Below, piece after piece: positions 1 through 11,200 of a DNA stretch of 64,000 bases. The notes under the pieces were generated by a model that was not told the origin of the DNA, did no database searches, and saw only the letters and a list, made by a program, of their open reading frames with translations. A program made the position numbers and the translations under genes. How positions within the stretch are numbered: position 1 is the stretch's first letter; each line of letters starts with the position of its first letter. Source of the stretch: Malaya genurostris (taxonomy: Eukaryota; Arthropoda; Insecta; Diptera; Culicidae); NCBI RefSeq assembly GCF_030247185.1, contig NC_080570.1, positions 147,160,641-147,224,640 of the forward strand, read 5' to 3'.

Positions 1-415
1 TTAAGATTTTGTATTAGTGGAATAAAATTGTGCGATACTAAGTTCTGCGTGTAAGAAAATGACATGACGGACACGGATAGGAAACCGAATCGTGTGAATT
101 AGAATGACGCTAAGACAAGGCCTGACAACTGGCTTCTTATTCTTCCTTTCGAATCATCCTTCTCGTCATTTTCACCCTGTGGAATAAATAACAACGTATC
201 GGCTAGAGTGTAGCCATATTTACAGATTTTTTTAAATAATTTTATGCTAAGAATGTCTTAGGAATGACGGTGACGCTGACGGAAGAAGCCGGACCGTCTG
301 AATCGTACTTAAACCGGGATTAGTATACTTACCAGTTGCGAATGACCAAGGTAATTTCAATGCAACAGGACTAATCAGCATAACTATAGCCTTGGTTTTC
401 AATCAATTTCTTTTA
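1..415. other. intergenic, nothing recognised
   Basis: AT-rich sequence before the first MITE. I see no coding region longer than about 60 codons, no tandem repeat and no recognised transposon motif. Confidence 0.4.
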
Positions 416-977
416 CTATGTTCACACCTGCAGAAAAGTTAAAGCTGCACTGTTCACACTAGGATTATGTTATACGCATGAAATATTACTTGTTATAGAG
501 TTTGTTTAGAAACAAACTGCAAACATGCCTACGTCGCCGGTAGAAACGAAATGAGTACGTTGACAACATTCGGAAAATAATAAATAAGCTAGATACTTCA
601 CGCTTATTGCCAACGTTTCGACGGTTGCCATTTAAGAGAAATAAATATTTTCGAGCTGCAAATGACCAAAAAAGTCGTCTCTTAATACAAAATACAAAAA
701 TGGTTGTACCAGTTTCCAGTTTTGTTTTATTATGATAACATGGCTACTTTGATGGAAAAATGCTGTTGCTGACCAGCTTGTCAATTGAAATAGTCGAAAA
801 GTGACGGAAATTGCTAGCAGGGTTGTGCTTTACTGACAATTATATCATGTTATTTAGGGCAAACATTTTTCAACGTGACATTTCTGAATATGAAATAACG
901 CAAAAGTAAAACATGTTATTTCACCCAAAACATGAAATCAGAGTTAAAACTCGTTTTAACTCATAGTGTGAACATAG
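416..977. mobile_element. TA-flanked MITE, copy 1 (CTATGTTCACAC ends)
   Basis: The left end reads CTATGTTCACAC and the right end GTGTGAACATAG, each flanked by TA, so this is a terminal-inverted-repeat element of 562 bp with a TA duplication. It has no coding capacity. A second, inverted copy lies at 41985-42623 and shares most of the interior, for example the stretch around GTGACGGAAATTGCTAGCAG here and its reverse complement there. The TA duplication and short terminal repeats fit a non-autonomous Tc1/mariner-type or related element. The superfamily is inferred. Confidence 0.8.
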
Positions 978-3900
978 TATTAGAGTTGTTCAAACAATGT
1001 TTCATGAAGAATATCAACCAGGGGCGGCAAGTATAGTTTAGAGTTAGGATTTCTGATTTGGAGATATTACCAGTTGCCGTTCACATTTTTTAAAGTTGCG
1101 TGCAGGGTTGGGTGACAATAGATTTATCTCAACAAGCAGAGTCGCAGAGAACTGGCTGATATTCATCATCTCACGGTACTAGTTCTTTTGAGAAAGGTAA
1201 AGGGCTGGAAATGATAACCTTTGCTTTCGGTGTCCCAGTTTATAACAGATATACCTGGCTCGTCTTACGAACATGATGACAGAAAGTGATTAATGAATTT
1301 CACTGACAGTACGCGTAGCTTTAATCCATCTGCAAACACCAGCCCTAAAAGGAACTTCGATCTAGAACAGCTATTGCCAGGGTTATCACATTTAAATCTG
1401 CATTTTTCAGACGCAAAATCTGTGAACCTGTACGGGATCAAAAGCCTGTATTAAAAATCTACATATGGAATCGATAAGAAGTCGAAGCACTACGGAATGA
1501 AAAAGTCTTTTGAACTCAAATTTCAAACTTTTCTAGATCTGAATTTTAAGCTGTAGTTGGAAAGTTTTTTTTTGGGGTTGTGCTTCTCGAAATGATGATT
1601 CGACGAAAACCTATTAAAAAGCAATCTGAAAGTGAGAACTGAGTCTGATTATTTTACTTTCGTTTATTAGGTATAATGCAATTGGCAATCATTCTTTTTA
1701 CTACCCTACGTCATGACCGAGACCTCATCCTTCCTTTCGTCTTATCAGAAGCAATTTTCGAAAGCATTTCTTGCCAAAAATCACACAAACATATCTGAAA
1801 AATCAGTAAAATGCAGATTAAACTTTATGCGGCAACCCTGCATTACTATTAATTTTTAAAACTCAAACTTTGACACGGACTTTTTCCTCACACACTAATA
1901 ATTAGGTTTTACACGATAATTGCCGATAAATCAAGTTCATCTTTGACAGCTCTCGGAGGTTTGTTTTATTTTGCGACTGCAAAAATTAAAATCGAAAAAT
2001 GAAGAAAAAGAAAAATGAAAAGAACTAAAAAGATTGCCCTGTATGCGGAGCGATATTTGTACAAATCAGTTTAGTGTGACTTTTAAACTGTAAACAAACC
2101 ACCGGTGGCTGTAAAAAAAAAGTTCATTTTGTTCATTTTGTGAGGTTATGTTCATGTTCGTGTAAAATCTAGTTAGACTTTCTGACAGCTAACTTACAAC
2201 CACAAATGCAAATGTGATTGGTTTGTTTTCATCAGGAAACGCCAGCATTAAACACGATTCAGACGATTAATCAACTTCGGTCCACGTTGAGATTAATTTA
2301 ACATTTTTTTAACCAGATATTACTCACGTATTGGACGTCAAAATGTTCCGTGAACTTGACGTTGTGTGCCTCCATAAGAATTGCGTACAATTAATGTTTT
2401 TGTTCCGTAACCGTTCCATACCGGTGATAGTCGCCTAATGCCACGTGTGAATCGCTCTTACATATAGTCTCGTTTTCATCAGGAAACGTATTGGCCATCA
2501 CTTTTTCACTAGGGTCGTCGTTCATTCTTCACCGGGCATAGAACCCTCAATAGCACAAACCCGCTTGTGAGGAATTCTGGCAACCGTCAGAAGGCTGGCT
2601 GCATTCCGGCTGCTGTCAAAATTGTCCAGGCGAAATTGCGTCATTATCTCGCCGTATGTGTCTTGTTAATTTGTCTCTTCCTTCTTTTTTCTTTTTTTTA
2701 TTCGACTTCATTTGATATTCGTCAATCCCGCATGTGCATACAAAAAACGAATCTTGAGACGAGTTAAATTAGATTGAAATATTGGTATGTTTGGTAGTGA
2801 GGAAGCACTGTTATTGGCAATAACATTTTCCATAATTAGTATTATGAAGGGCAATAATTTATTGCCTTTCATATGTACTTTTTAATAAAAAATGAAAGCA
2901 AGACGCTAAAAATGTAGAACCGATTCAAAACGGTTCTGCCAATCTTGTATGGCAAGAATCTGACAGAAACAGAACCGTTAAGAACCTCTAGGCGAAATTC
3001 TCTGCCAGAAACGGTTGTTGCATTGTTGCCAGAATTTGGCTGGCAGACATAGCCAGCCGTCTGGGGGGAAATCTGTCCGCCGCGTACAAGTGGGAATCAA
3101 CTGTTTTTCAAAGAAGGGCGAATCTAACATTGACAGGAAACGGAGAAAAACGTTGATGAATGTTCTGACTTTGGTTTTTAATCATATTTAGAAATTATCG
3201 TATATTCTCAGATCGATTTTTTGATTAGTCGATGAACTTTTGGATTATCTTTAAAATGTATGCAAATTTTACCACTTTCCTTCTATATCTACTGAATAAA
3301 TCAACATAAAAAATGTTTCCCCCTTTTTCGATTTGTTTGCTATTATGCTTTCTTTGTAAATCATGAAGTTACGCCCTTGCGAATTGGTTTTTTTCGCGAC
3401 TAAGATAAACCTGAGGGTAATTTTCGTCTCATTTACTACTTCCAGTAAGAGATGGCATTTCACCAGAGTTATACACGCTAGAGTCAGATTTTTGCCACAC
3501 CGAGGATGAAAAAAACGAAGCACCGCACAAAGAGGAAAGCGCACTTCTTCTCAGTATCGAATAGACAGCATTTGAGTGTGCGCTTGTGGTTAAAGCAGCT
3601 GGCGCGAGTGAAACACATTCTCTTCGCATGAATCGCTCACACGCGCTCTCGTCTAAATACACCCAAGTGACCACTGGCGCGTGATGCTGAGTGAACACTT
3701 CTGTGAACTTCAATTAATAGAGAGTAGATCTGGCCTTGCTATGAAAAATTTGCAAGGAAAACCGAAAATTTTACGATAAATTGTTTTATTTTGCTGATTT
3801 TGCGTGTCCACGCTTCATCTACGAAAACCATACAGCAGAGTGCTCACCGGCGTGTACACCTCTGTGAAAGTATCTGCATCCACCTCAGAGAATTTATTAG

Positions 3901-4977
3901 CTAATGCTCTAGCACTTTGGTGCGATTCAGTGGAAGAGGTAAAAGGAAATAAACAAACGCACTCATGATGCGTGCACACTTACACAACAGTGGTGTATAA
4001 ATGTGAAAGAAAAGAGCTCTCGTGGGAGGGGAGAAATTTTGCTTGCTCTTCGTCACACAGAGGAGATAGACATCTCTGCTTCCAGTATCAAAAGGTTCGG
4101 AAACCATTCAAAATAAAGAAAATAAAAAGTTTCGCAAATGCAAATAATTTTTTCGCATTATTGTAATAAAGTGTAATATGGGCAATATTTGAAATGGAAT
4201 ATTCAACCGAATATTCAAACATCATTTCAGAAAGGAGTTCTTTAACGATGATGACTAAAATCGATATTATTGAGAATTGTCACGACAATTCAATAAGACA
4301 ATAAGGCAAGACCTAATAAACTTGACAGCCGTTCAATGGTTTTGTAAATACTCTTGATATGTAAAAGTTTATTATTTGAACTATTTGAATAATTTTAGCT
4401 GTTTAAATGATAATATTGCAGCTCCCCGGACTCAAATTTTCTCTCGGCAGCCCTGCCCATAAATTTCAACTGAAGCCATTCTAATTGATTTTTTATATAC
4501 ATTCTGATAACTTTACTACAATAGCTGTCAAGCAAGTAGTTTTACCGGAATCGCAGTAAATTTATCTACATTCATAGTTAACTGCAGCGTAATTATGGTA
4601 GATTTAATTGCATTAGGATAGTTAAATTCAAAATAGCATTTTCATCTATGGTTCCTAAGTTCCAATCGATATTATCTCTCTCTCGGATAAAATGTTGTCT
4701 CGTATGTCTAGCTTATTTCATGTCAATACCGAGGGTTTCAAAGTAATGTTAAGTAAATTCTCCTGTTATGAGCAATATTAAAAATTCATTTTCTGCAATC
4801 CATGTTACGTCAAAACAATAAATTAATAATTGCATGTAATGAATATGATCTCCATTAAGCAAAATGTAGAATAACAACAAATAATATTTATTTACCTTAC
4901 TCGTTTGGTTCAACGTTTGACGGTTCGTTTCATTCCTTTTGGTTTCATCTTTGCGCAACTCTGATTATAACAGGGAC
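978..4977. other. intergenic DNA with one dispersed-repeat fragment
   Basis: No convincing gene. The short open frames here (64-94 codons) lack family signatures and overlap each other on opposite strands. A GTTTTCATCAGGAAACG motif occurs twice, near 2226 and 2471. The stretch at about 2910-3060 resembles 37262-37390 inside the mab-21 intron and is listed separately. Confidence 0.4.
2910..3060. repeat. dispersed repeat fragment shared with 37262-37390
   Basis: This segment and the one at about 37262-37390 share, in the same order, an AACGGTTCTG block, a TTGT-TGGCAAGAATC-like block and a TAGGCGAAATT block. That indicates two diverged copies of one interspersed repeat. Ends are not defined and no coding capacity is visible. 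Confidence 0.5.
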
Positions 4978-4985
4978 TCTAGTAC

Positions 4986-5271
4986 CAGATATGTCAGATC
5001 TGCAGATATGTCTGTAAATCTGCAGATTTCGTACATTTTTTGTTGTGCAGACTTTTGCAGACTTTTGAAAATCTAGTTTTTTACAGACTTTCGTCAAAAT
5101 TTACAGACTTTTGAAATTGCCGCGACCTTTTTTTTTTTTGCTCGCCAAGTCAGTTTAGCGTATCATACTTTATAGAGAAATAAAGACATACTTGTTAAAC
5201 GCAATTTTTTTTTGATATAGACTTTTGCAACCCTGTCTGAAGATATTTGAAATTTTTACCTGGCATCTCTG
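4986..5271. mobile_element. hAT-type MITE with 8-bp target-site duplication
   Basis: The 8-bp word TCTAGTAC occurs at 4978-4985 and again at 5272-5279, directly flanking a 286-bp segment. That segment begins CAGATATGTCAG and ends CTGGCATCTCTG, which are imperfect inverted repeats of each other. An 8-bp duplication with ends beginning CAG is typical of the hAT superfamily. The interior is rich in CAGACTTTTG-like words and T tracts and codes for nothing, so it is a non-autonomous copy. The superfamily call rests on the duplication length and end sequence only. Confidence 0.7.
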
Positions 5272-5279
5272 TCTAGTAC

Positions 5280-7540
5280 ATACAAATGTGTGAGGGAAAT
5301 GTCAAATTCATGTGTACGCAAAATAAGCCGCACTGTGCACCCATACAATTGTCAATTGAGTTCAATATGATGCCGTGCGATGGCGTAGCTGAACCTGAGA
5401 CTAATTTCTCTCTAATCTGACAGGGTTTGCAGGAATTCAAACACGGATCAAAGATTGTAGAACAAGTCGTATCAATTGCGGTTAGGTCTTGCCTAACCCA
5501 AAATTCCTAACTTCACCGGATCAAATATTTCTATCTAGTCGAGTAGATGCCACATAAACCCGGATTCCCTCAATGGCGTAAATTAAGTTCTCAACGGCTG
5601 CTAGATACTTAGCCGAACGGCACTTTTGAAGTGGCCACTTCGTTTCCCCTACCGTTTAAACTCATTACACTACAAGCCATTAAGATAAGTAGCGCAAGAT
5701 GCAACATATCTCCCTGGAGGCCGGCACGAAAAAAAATGCATGCATAAGAAAACTCAATATCAGTGTGTATTTTTTCCCTTTTGACTAGGACCGTGTTATA
5801 CTTTTTCTTTCACATCGGACCCGTGACTGTTAGTTTAGAACACATCGGGGAGTAGTAAGAATGTAAATGCGATACATATTTTCCAGTTGTCTGTTTGTCT
5901 GGTTCAGAGAAGTTATATGGCTCGTTAAGCAATCTTGCTTTTAGGTACACTGAGAATTCAAGCGTGTTACGTTGGCAACAATGTAGCTAGTAATTCTTAG
6001 CCTACTAGACTCATAGGAAAAAAAATTAAAAAAATACTGACCGAACCTCACTTTGATCGAATGGTTTTTCTTGTTAAGGTTCTACATCCGGAGCATTTCA
6101 CGCCTTTGCATGCTTCTACTCCAATTATTCACCCTATAGCCGACGATGGTGACTAAAATATTCATACGCTTTTTTCTTCTCTTTATCTTCTCAGTCTATT
6201 TCCTTCGTAGATAAACCGGGATAACACTTAGTCCTTGAGAGCTTCCTCGGCAAACGCTTCCCCTCCGGTGGTAATCCTTCGCACACGCATCAAGTGACTA
6301 TAAATCATAGCCAAATTACTCGACACCACGCAAACAACATTCTTCCGTTCGTTCCACTATCAAAGTCACCCTTTATCATCTGTTCAAGTGTGCTACTTTT
6401 ATAGCATCCCGGTAGGCTGTGAAATCAACTTACACTCCGCACCAACACTCGAAAGATGAGCAATTCTCATTTCCGTAATGCACTCGAAAAAGGATAATCA
6501 AATTTAGATCGACAGCAGCCCGACGAAAGACGAGAGGTTATGTTAAACAATCATCTGGAAGGGGGTGGGTGATTCAGCACATTTACGACACAACAAAAAA
6601 CAAGAGATGAAGACAAACCTACTCACATTTCATGCAATTGTTTTTCCGAACCGGTTGCAACTGGATGGTGTCAATCAAGCAAGCGTGCTAGGGAAGGAAA
6701 ATGACCAAAACAAAAACAAATCGGACCTTTTGTTTTTGTGTGCTTACTTATTCCTTCCCGATACTGTCAGCAAGATTTTGAAGCTTTTGACAATCGCCGA
6801 AAGTCGCCCGCCGTACTTAGGGTTTAATTAAACATCACATCGAATTACGCCGGTTGAACCGGGGGACAACAATTGAATTAAAGCGGTTCCGGTGGAAGGG
6901 GAAACAGAACCGAAACGGGTAACGAACCGACCGAAACAATCGACGACCAACAACGACGTCGGGTGCAGTGAAAATAAGGGTATAAACGAAACGACGTCAT
7001 ATTTTATCCATAATTGACATAAATTGAAACAAACGATTCGGATTCGGAATGTTTTTGTGTCTGGCAAAAGCAAGAGCCGCTGGTGATTGTTTTGTTTGAA
7101 TGAATTATTCAGAATTCAGGTCAAGCTCTTTATTTATCAGGATTCTTGGAAATGTGAATTGGGTTTGTTGCCATATCTTGGTATGAAAGGCCATATCTTG
7201 GTATATTCAAGAATTATGGAAAATCAACAATATGTCAAAAGGGATCAATAATCACGCTAGCGAATTTACCGCTCCCACCTGTAAGGAAAATTTTTTTTTT
7301 CTTGTTCCTGACACAGAGTAAGAGGTAAGTAAAATTCCAAGAAAGATCACTATTCCTCTCCGGGTAGAATCAAACAAGAGCTAAACTGATCTAAAGTTCA
7401 TAAAACCAGAGTGACGACATCTCATCCGTAATGTTGGCAACTATTCAAACCATTTAATTCGAAATGTTAGAAGTTTCGTTGGTTTTACATTGTATTTAAC
7501 AAGTCATTAGCTCGAAAATGCGGAGGTGCACTTTAGTTGC
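5280..7540. other. intergenic, no gene recognised
   Basis: Mixed-composition single-copy-looking DNA. The 88-codon frame at 6565-6831 (+) and the 81-codon frame at 6828-7073 (-) show no domain or family signature and I treat them as chance frames. Some of this could be regulatory DNA, but nothing in the sequence proves it. Confidence 0.35.
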
Positions 7541-8190
7541 ATTATTGTTCTAATCGATAGGTTGCAATTCCATACATTCCGTATTTCAGGAACCGGAAAC
7601 AGTATCTGGATAAAATTCTACATATACTTATGGAAACATATTTCCTTTCATTTGAATCAGAGTTTGTGAGAAATTGGAACAATCTCTGGTTTAAAGCACA
7701 CGAACACTTTTCCGCAACTTCCGAAGCCAAAAACAATGATCCGGTACACCAAAAATCAACGTATTTGATTATCGACTAACCATATCTGTCTAAATGATGA
7801 ATGTATGTATTTGAAAGTTTTTTGTTTGATTTTCTTGTGTCATACAAAAAAAAATGGTTCCTGAAAAAAGATTTTTTCTACTCATCAGCCTGTAATTCCG
7901 GAACCGAAAGTCGTTTTCAGATGAAATTCAGTTGGGATGCTTAGAATTGTAAGACCTTTCATTTGCACATAAGCTTGTGAAAATTGGATGAGCGGTCTCT
8001 GAGAAAATCGAGTGCACTTTTTTTGGATCATTTTGCACATATTACCCCGTAACTCCGGAACCGGAAGTCGGATCATTACAGCGATTACATAGCATTTCTA
8101 TATGGGAATTGCAAAAAATACCCCATTGTCTTAAATATGGATTGATTCTAACTCGACTGCTCGTTTCTGAGTGCTCGATCAATCCGATTG
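7540..8190. repeat. patch of the CCGGAACCGGAAGTCG periodic repeat family
   Basis: The sequence cycles through a phrase of roughly 150-190 bp: a 'gtaattccggaaccgg-aagtcg' block, a block resembling ACCTTTCATTTGAATC, then a TGAGAAAATCGAGTG-like block. Instances of the first block are near 7585, 7893 and 8046. The same phrase order occurs in the larger copies at 13960-15400, 28033-29875 and 32820-34747. It codes for nothing coherent. Confidence 0.65.
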
Positions 8191-9810
8191 ACAGTAACAT
8201 TATACATCCCGAATAAAAAATATTATAGAAAAACAATACGATTTGCTGTTTCAAAACCTTCCACAATTTTGCTTTGACCATTGAAAAATATTTTAATGTA
8301 TTGTTATACACTATTCAATTCATTGTGAACATGCTTTTTACAATATAATGTGTAGGTTGTTAAGTATCGTAACAATTCAAATCATAAAATTTTCTCATAC
8401 TTGTTTTCTTGGCAAACAATCAAATGTACAGTGTGCATATTGTTTGAAACAATACGTGTACAATAAATTCAATTGTAGAATCGTAGAAACAATATATTGG
8501 ATCGTTGGAAATGAAAAAAATCTTGTCAAGATACGATAAAATGTATTGTAATCCATTGATCTAATAGTGAATAAATTGTTTATGCTGTAAAATTAATGGT
8601 TTATTTTTTGACGGAATGTCGCTCATTTTTTTAATGTTTCAGTGTAAAAGACTTACGGCGTTTCATTACACTCCAGCTGACCAGGATGATGCTGACTAAG
8701 GTAGGCTTTTTTGTTGATTTCCAACGAGTTTCAACATGTCATGCTGGAATTCTAAGAAGAACTTATTATTTACTAGTTCTGTATATCTGAAAAACTTAAA
8801 TATTGGTTATATAATTTTTTTTAATTAGAATCAAACAGAAAATCAGCACGAAAAGGTGCAAAATCTGGAAAGAATAAGAAGAAAACGAATTGACAATTCA
8901 GTTTGCATTTTCTCACTTGATTCCGACAGATTTCCGAGCCAAACGGTTGGAGCCGAAATTCATTCGGAATCGGTTGTTACGTTGGAATCCGCATTGATTC
9001 GGATTTCATACTGAATTCCATATGGAATTCTGAATAAAAGTTTTTCGCCCAGTCGGAGTTGATTCGGAATTCATCCCGAACTGATTAAGTGGGATCACTC
9101 GATTTGAGTGCTCTAACCCTCTCAGCAGGCCGTTCAATTTTGTTGGTTTTGAGCGCTTGTTGAACGATATATTGCACGAAATATTCGTTCAATTTGCTGG
9201 TACGGTTTGTTGTTGTTTTTTCTCTTGCAAAAATAGTGTGAAAATTAAGTGTTACCTTTACATAGAAAGAAAATTTGAAGTAGAAGTATTGTGCAGGTAT
9301 GTATTGTTAGTTTAAACAAATAAGTGGAGAAAACTTCAGAAATTCTGCAGTAAAACTAGTCCAACGGGGCTCCAACTCCTCATGTTAAAAATGGCTCAAC
9401 AATGGACCTCTGTCTTCCGGGTTTGTTGAACGAAAAAAATGGCATTCGGTTCAACGGTCTGTTTCAAAATCGGCAAACGAAGGTCCCGTGTTGGCCTCCC
9501 GTTGAACGATTGATTGGACTTTCATTGGACCAATGATCCAACGTATTGGACCAATGAAGGACCACCGTTGAACGTTTTTTTCTAAGTGGGAAAGATTTGA
9601 CAAGAGAATGGTTGCCAGATTGCTCGAAATAATCGATGGAATTAGAAGAACGTTTCGAGCAAGAATTGATTGACAGTTTTGGATTTGATAGCTCCTGCAG
9701 ATTTATTGCAAAAATTAACTGAAATTCGGAAGTGTCGTCCCCCGTCGTGTTTTGAGTGAATGTTTTGGGTTTATATGTTTGAGTTTCGCTTGAAGTTCTT
9801 ACGTTAGAGA
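8191..9810. other. intergenic, several palindromes, no gene
   Basis: 8920-9080 is dense in ATTCGGAAT-like inverted motifs, including the palindrome GAATTCCATATGGAATTC near 9014. 9130-9590 repeats GTTGAACG and CATTGGACCAATG motifs in both orientations. Both look like decayed inverted-repeat elements, but their ends cannot be set. No coding region is supported. Confidence 0.4.
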
Positions 9811-9815
9811 ACTAC

Positions 9816-9981
9816 GGCTGTGAACCATTTCGCGGTTATTTTTAACTTTTGGTTAAAATCTGACACTCGACCGGTTAATTTGATGATTTTACCGATACGG
9901 AAAAAAATCGACACAAAATAATCACTCAAGTGTCAGATTTCAACCAAAATTTATAATTAACCTCGAATTGGTTCATAGCCT
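9816..9981. mobile_element. short hairpin MITE
   Basis: The first about 55 bp (GGCTGTGAACCATTTCGCGG onward, through TAAAATCTGACACTCGA) are repeated in reverse complement at the right (AAGTGTCAGATTTCAACC to GGTTCATAGCC). The 166-bp segment can therefore fold on itself. No coding capacity. This is a typical fold-back MITE; the parent family is unknown. Confidence 0.65.
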
Positions 9982-10022
9982 AAGAGTTTTGATATCAGGT
10001 ATTAAAGTTTGTAGTTTCAAAT

Positions 10023-10440
10023 TTATTAGTTCTTAGTTCTTAGTTCTTAGTTCTTAGTTCTTAGTTCTTAGTTCTTAGTTCTTAGTTCTTAGTTCTTAGT
10101 TCTTAGTTCTTAGTTCTTAGTTCTTAGTTCTTAGTTCTTAGTTCTTAGTTCTTAGTTCTTAGTTCTTAGTTCTTAGTTCTTAGTTCTTAGTTCTTAGTTC
10201 TTAGTTCTTAGTTCTTAGTTCTTAGTTCTTAGTTCTTAGTTCTTAGTTCTTAGTTCTTAGTTCTTAGTTCTTAGTTCTTAGTTCTTAGTTCTTAGTTCTT
10301 AATTCTTAGTTCTTAGTTCTTAGTTCTTAGTTCTTAGTTCTTAGTTCTTAGTTCTTAGTTCTTAGTTCTTAGTTCTTAGTTCTTAGTTCTTAGTTCTTAG
10401 TTCTTAGTTCTTAGTTCTTAGTTCTTAGTTCTTAGTTCTT
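10023..10440. repeat. 7-bp tandem repeat (TTAGTTC)n, about 60 copies
   Basis: Nearly perfect head-to-tail repetition of the heptamer TTAGTTC over about 418 bp. One substituted unit (TTAATTC) lies around 10300, and the array decays into TTATATTATCTTAG at its right edge. The homogeneity points to recent expansion. The unit resembles but is not the insect telomere repeat TTAGG. The array sits immediately beside a mariner remnant. Confidence 0.97.
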
Positions 10441-10539
10441 ATATTATCTTAGTTCTTAGTTTTTTATGTAGTTCATTTCGACCCGGCTTTAACCAATTAG
10501 GGTGATTCAAAAATGCATTTTTTTTTTTCAAAATAAAAA

Positions 10540-11200
10540 TAATTTAAAGATTAATTCAAGTATCGTCCATCGTTTGTTACTACTTTTTTCCACCTCTCAG
10601 ACAAATTTTCGGATTCCAACTCGAGAAAATGTCTCGTGGTGATCCCAGTAAAGAAGTAAACCGATGACCAACCAGATCGTGCTGCATTCGTCGGAACAAC
10701 CAGCAATCAGAAGGGGCAAAGTCAGGAGAATACGGCGGATACGGCAGATTGTCCCACTTAAGCGTTTCCAATTTTTTTTCACTTTTGCGACATTAGGCCC
10801 TCGTTGTCAAACAGGAGAATTACTTTATCATGTCATTAATTGTATTCCGGTCGTTTTTCTCGTAATGCACGGCTCAAACGCATCAGTTGCAGCCTATACC
10901 GATCGCCGGTTGAATCTTTCCCATCGATTTTAATCATACAGAAACTGCTTTTTGTGTCACTTCCAATGATTCTGCAAGCTCCTCTTGTGTTTGACTCTTC
11001 ATCGAGTAATGCCTCAAATTGTTTCTCTTCAAATGTTTTGGTTGTCCAGAGCAAGACTTGTCTTCAACGCTGAAATCTCCATTCTTGAAACGTCGAAATC
11101 ATTCCCTACGGGATTTATCAGTTGGAGTATTATTGCTATAAACATACACAAGCATTTGATGCGCTTCAGCTGCACTTTTCTTTCAATCAAAACAAAAAAC
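10540..11200 (-). pseudogene. internally deleted mariner transposase
   Basis: On the minus strand two pieces of a mariner transposase are joined. The N-terminal helix-turn-helix part (around 11054-10950) reads into GDRYRLQLMRLSRALREKRP, and a C-terminal part at 10771-10580 contains LETLKW-like and PYPPYSPDFAPSD motifs. The aspartate in APSD is the third catalytic residue of mariner DDD transposases. Residues normally found between the DNA-binding domain and the GDRYR block, including the first catalytic aspartate, are absent, and the frame is interrupted, so the copy is dead. No convincing terminal repeats were located. Confidence 0.8.

Noticed and set aside
10023..10440. Interstitial telomeric repeat
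   Set aside because: The unit is TTAGTTC, not TTAGG, and Diptera do not use TTAGG telomeres; similarity is probably coincidental.
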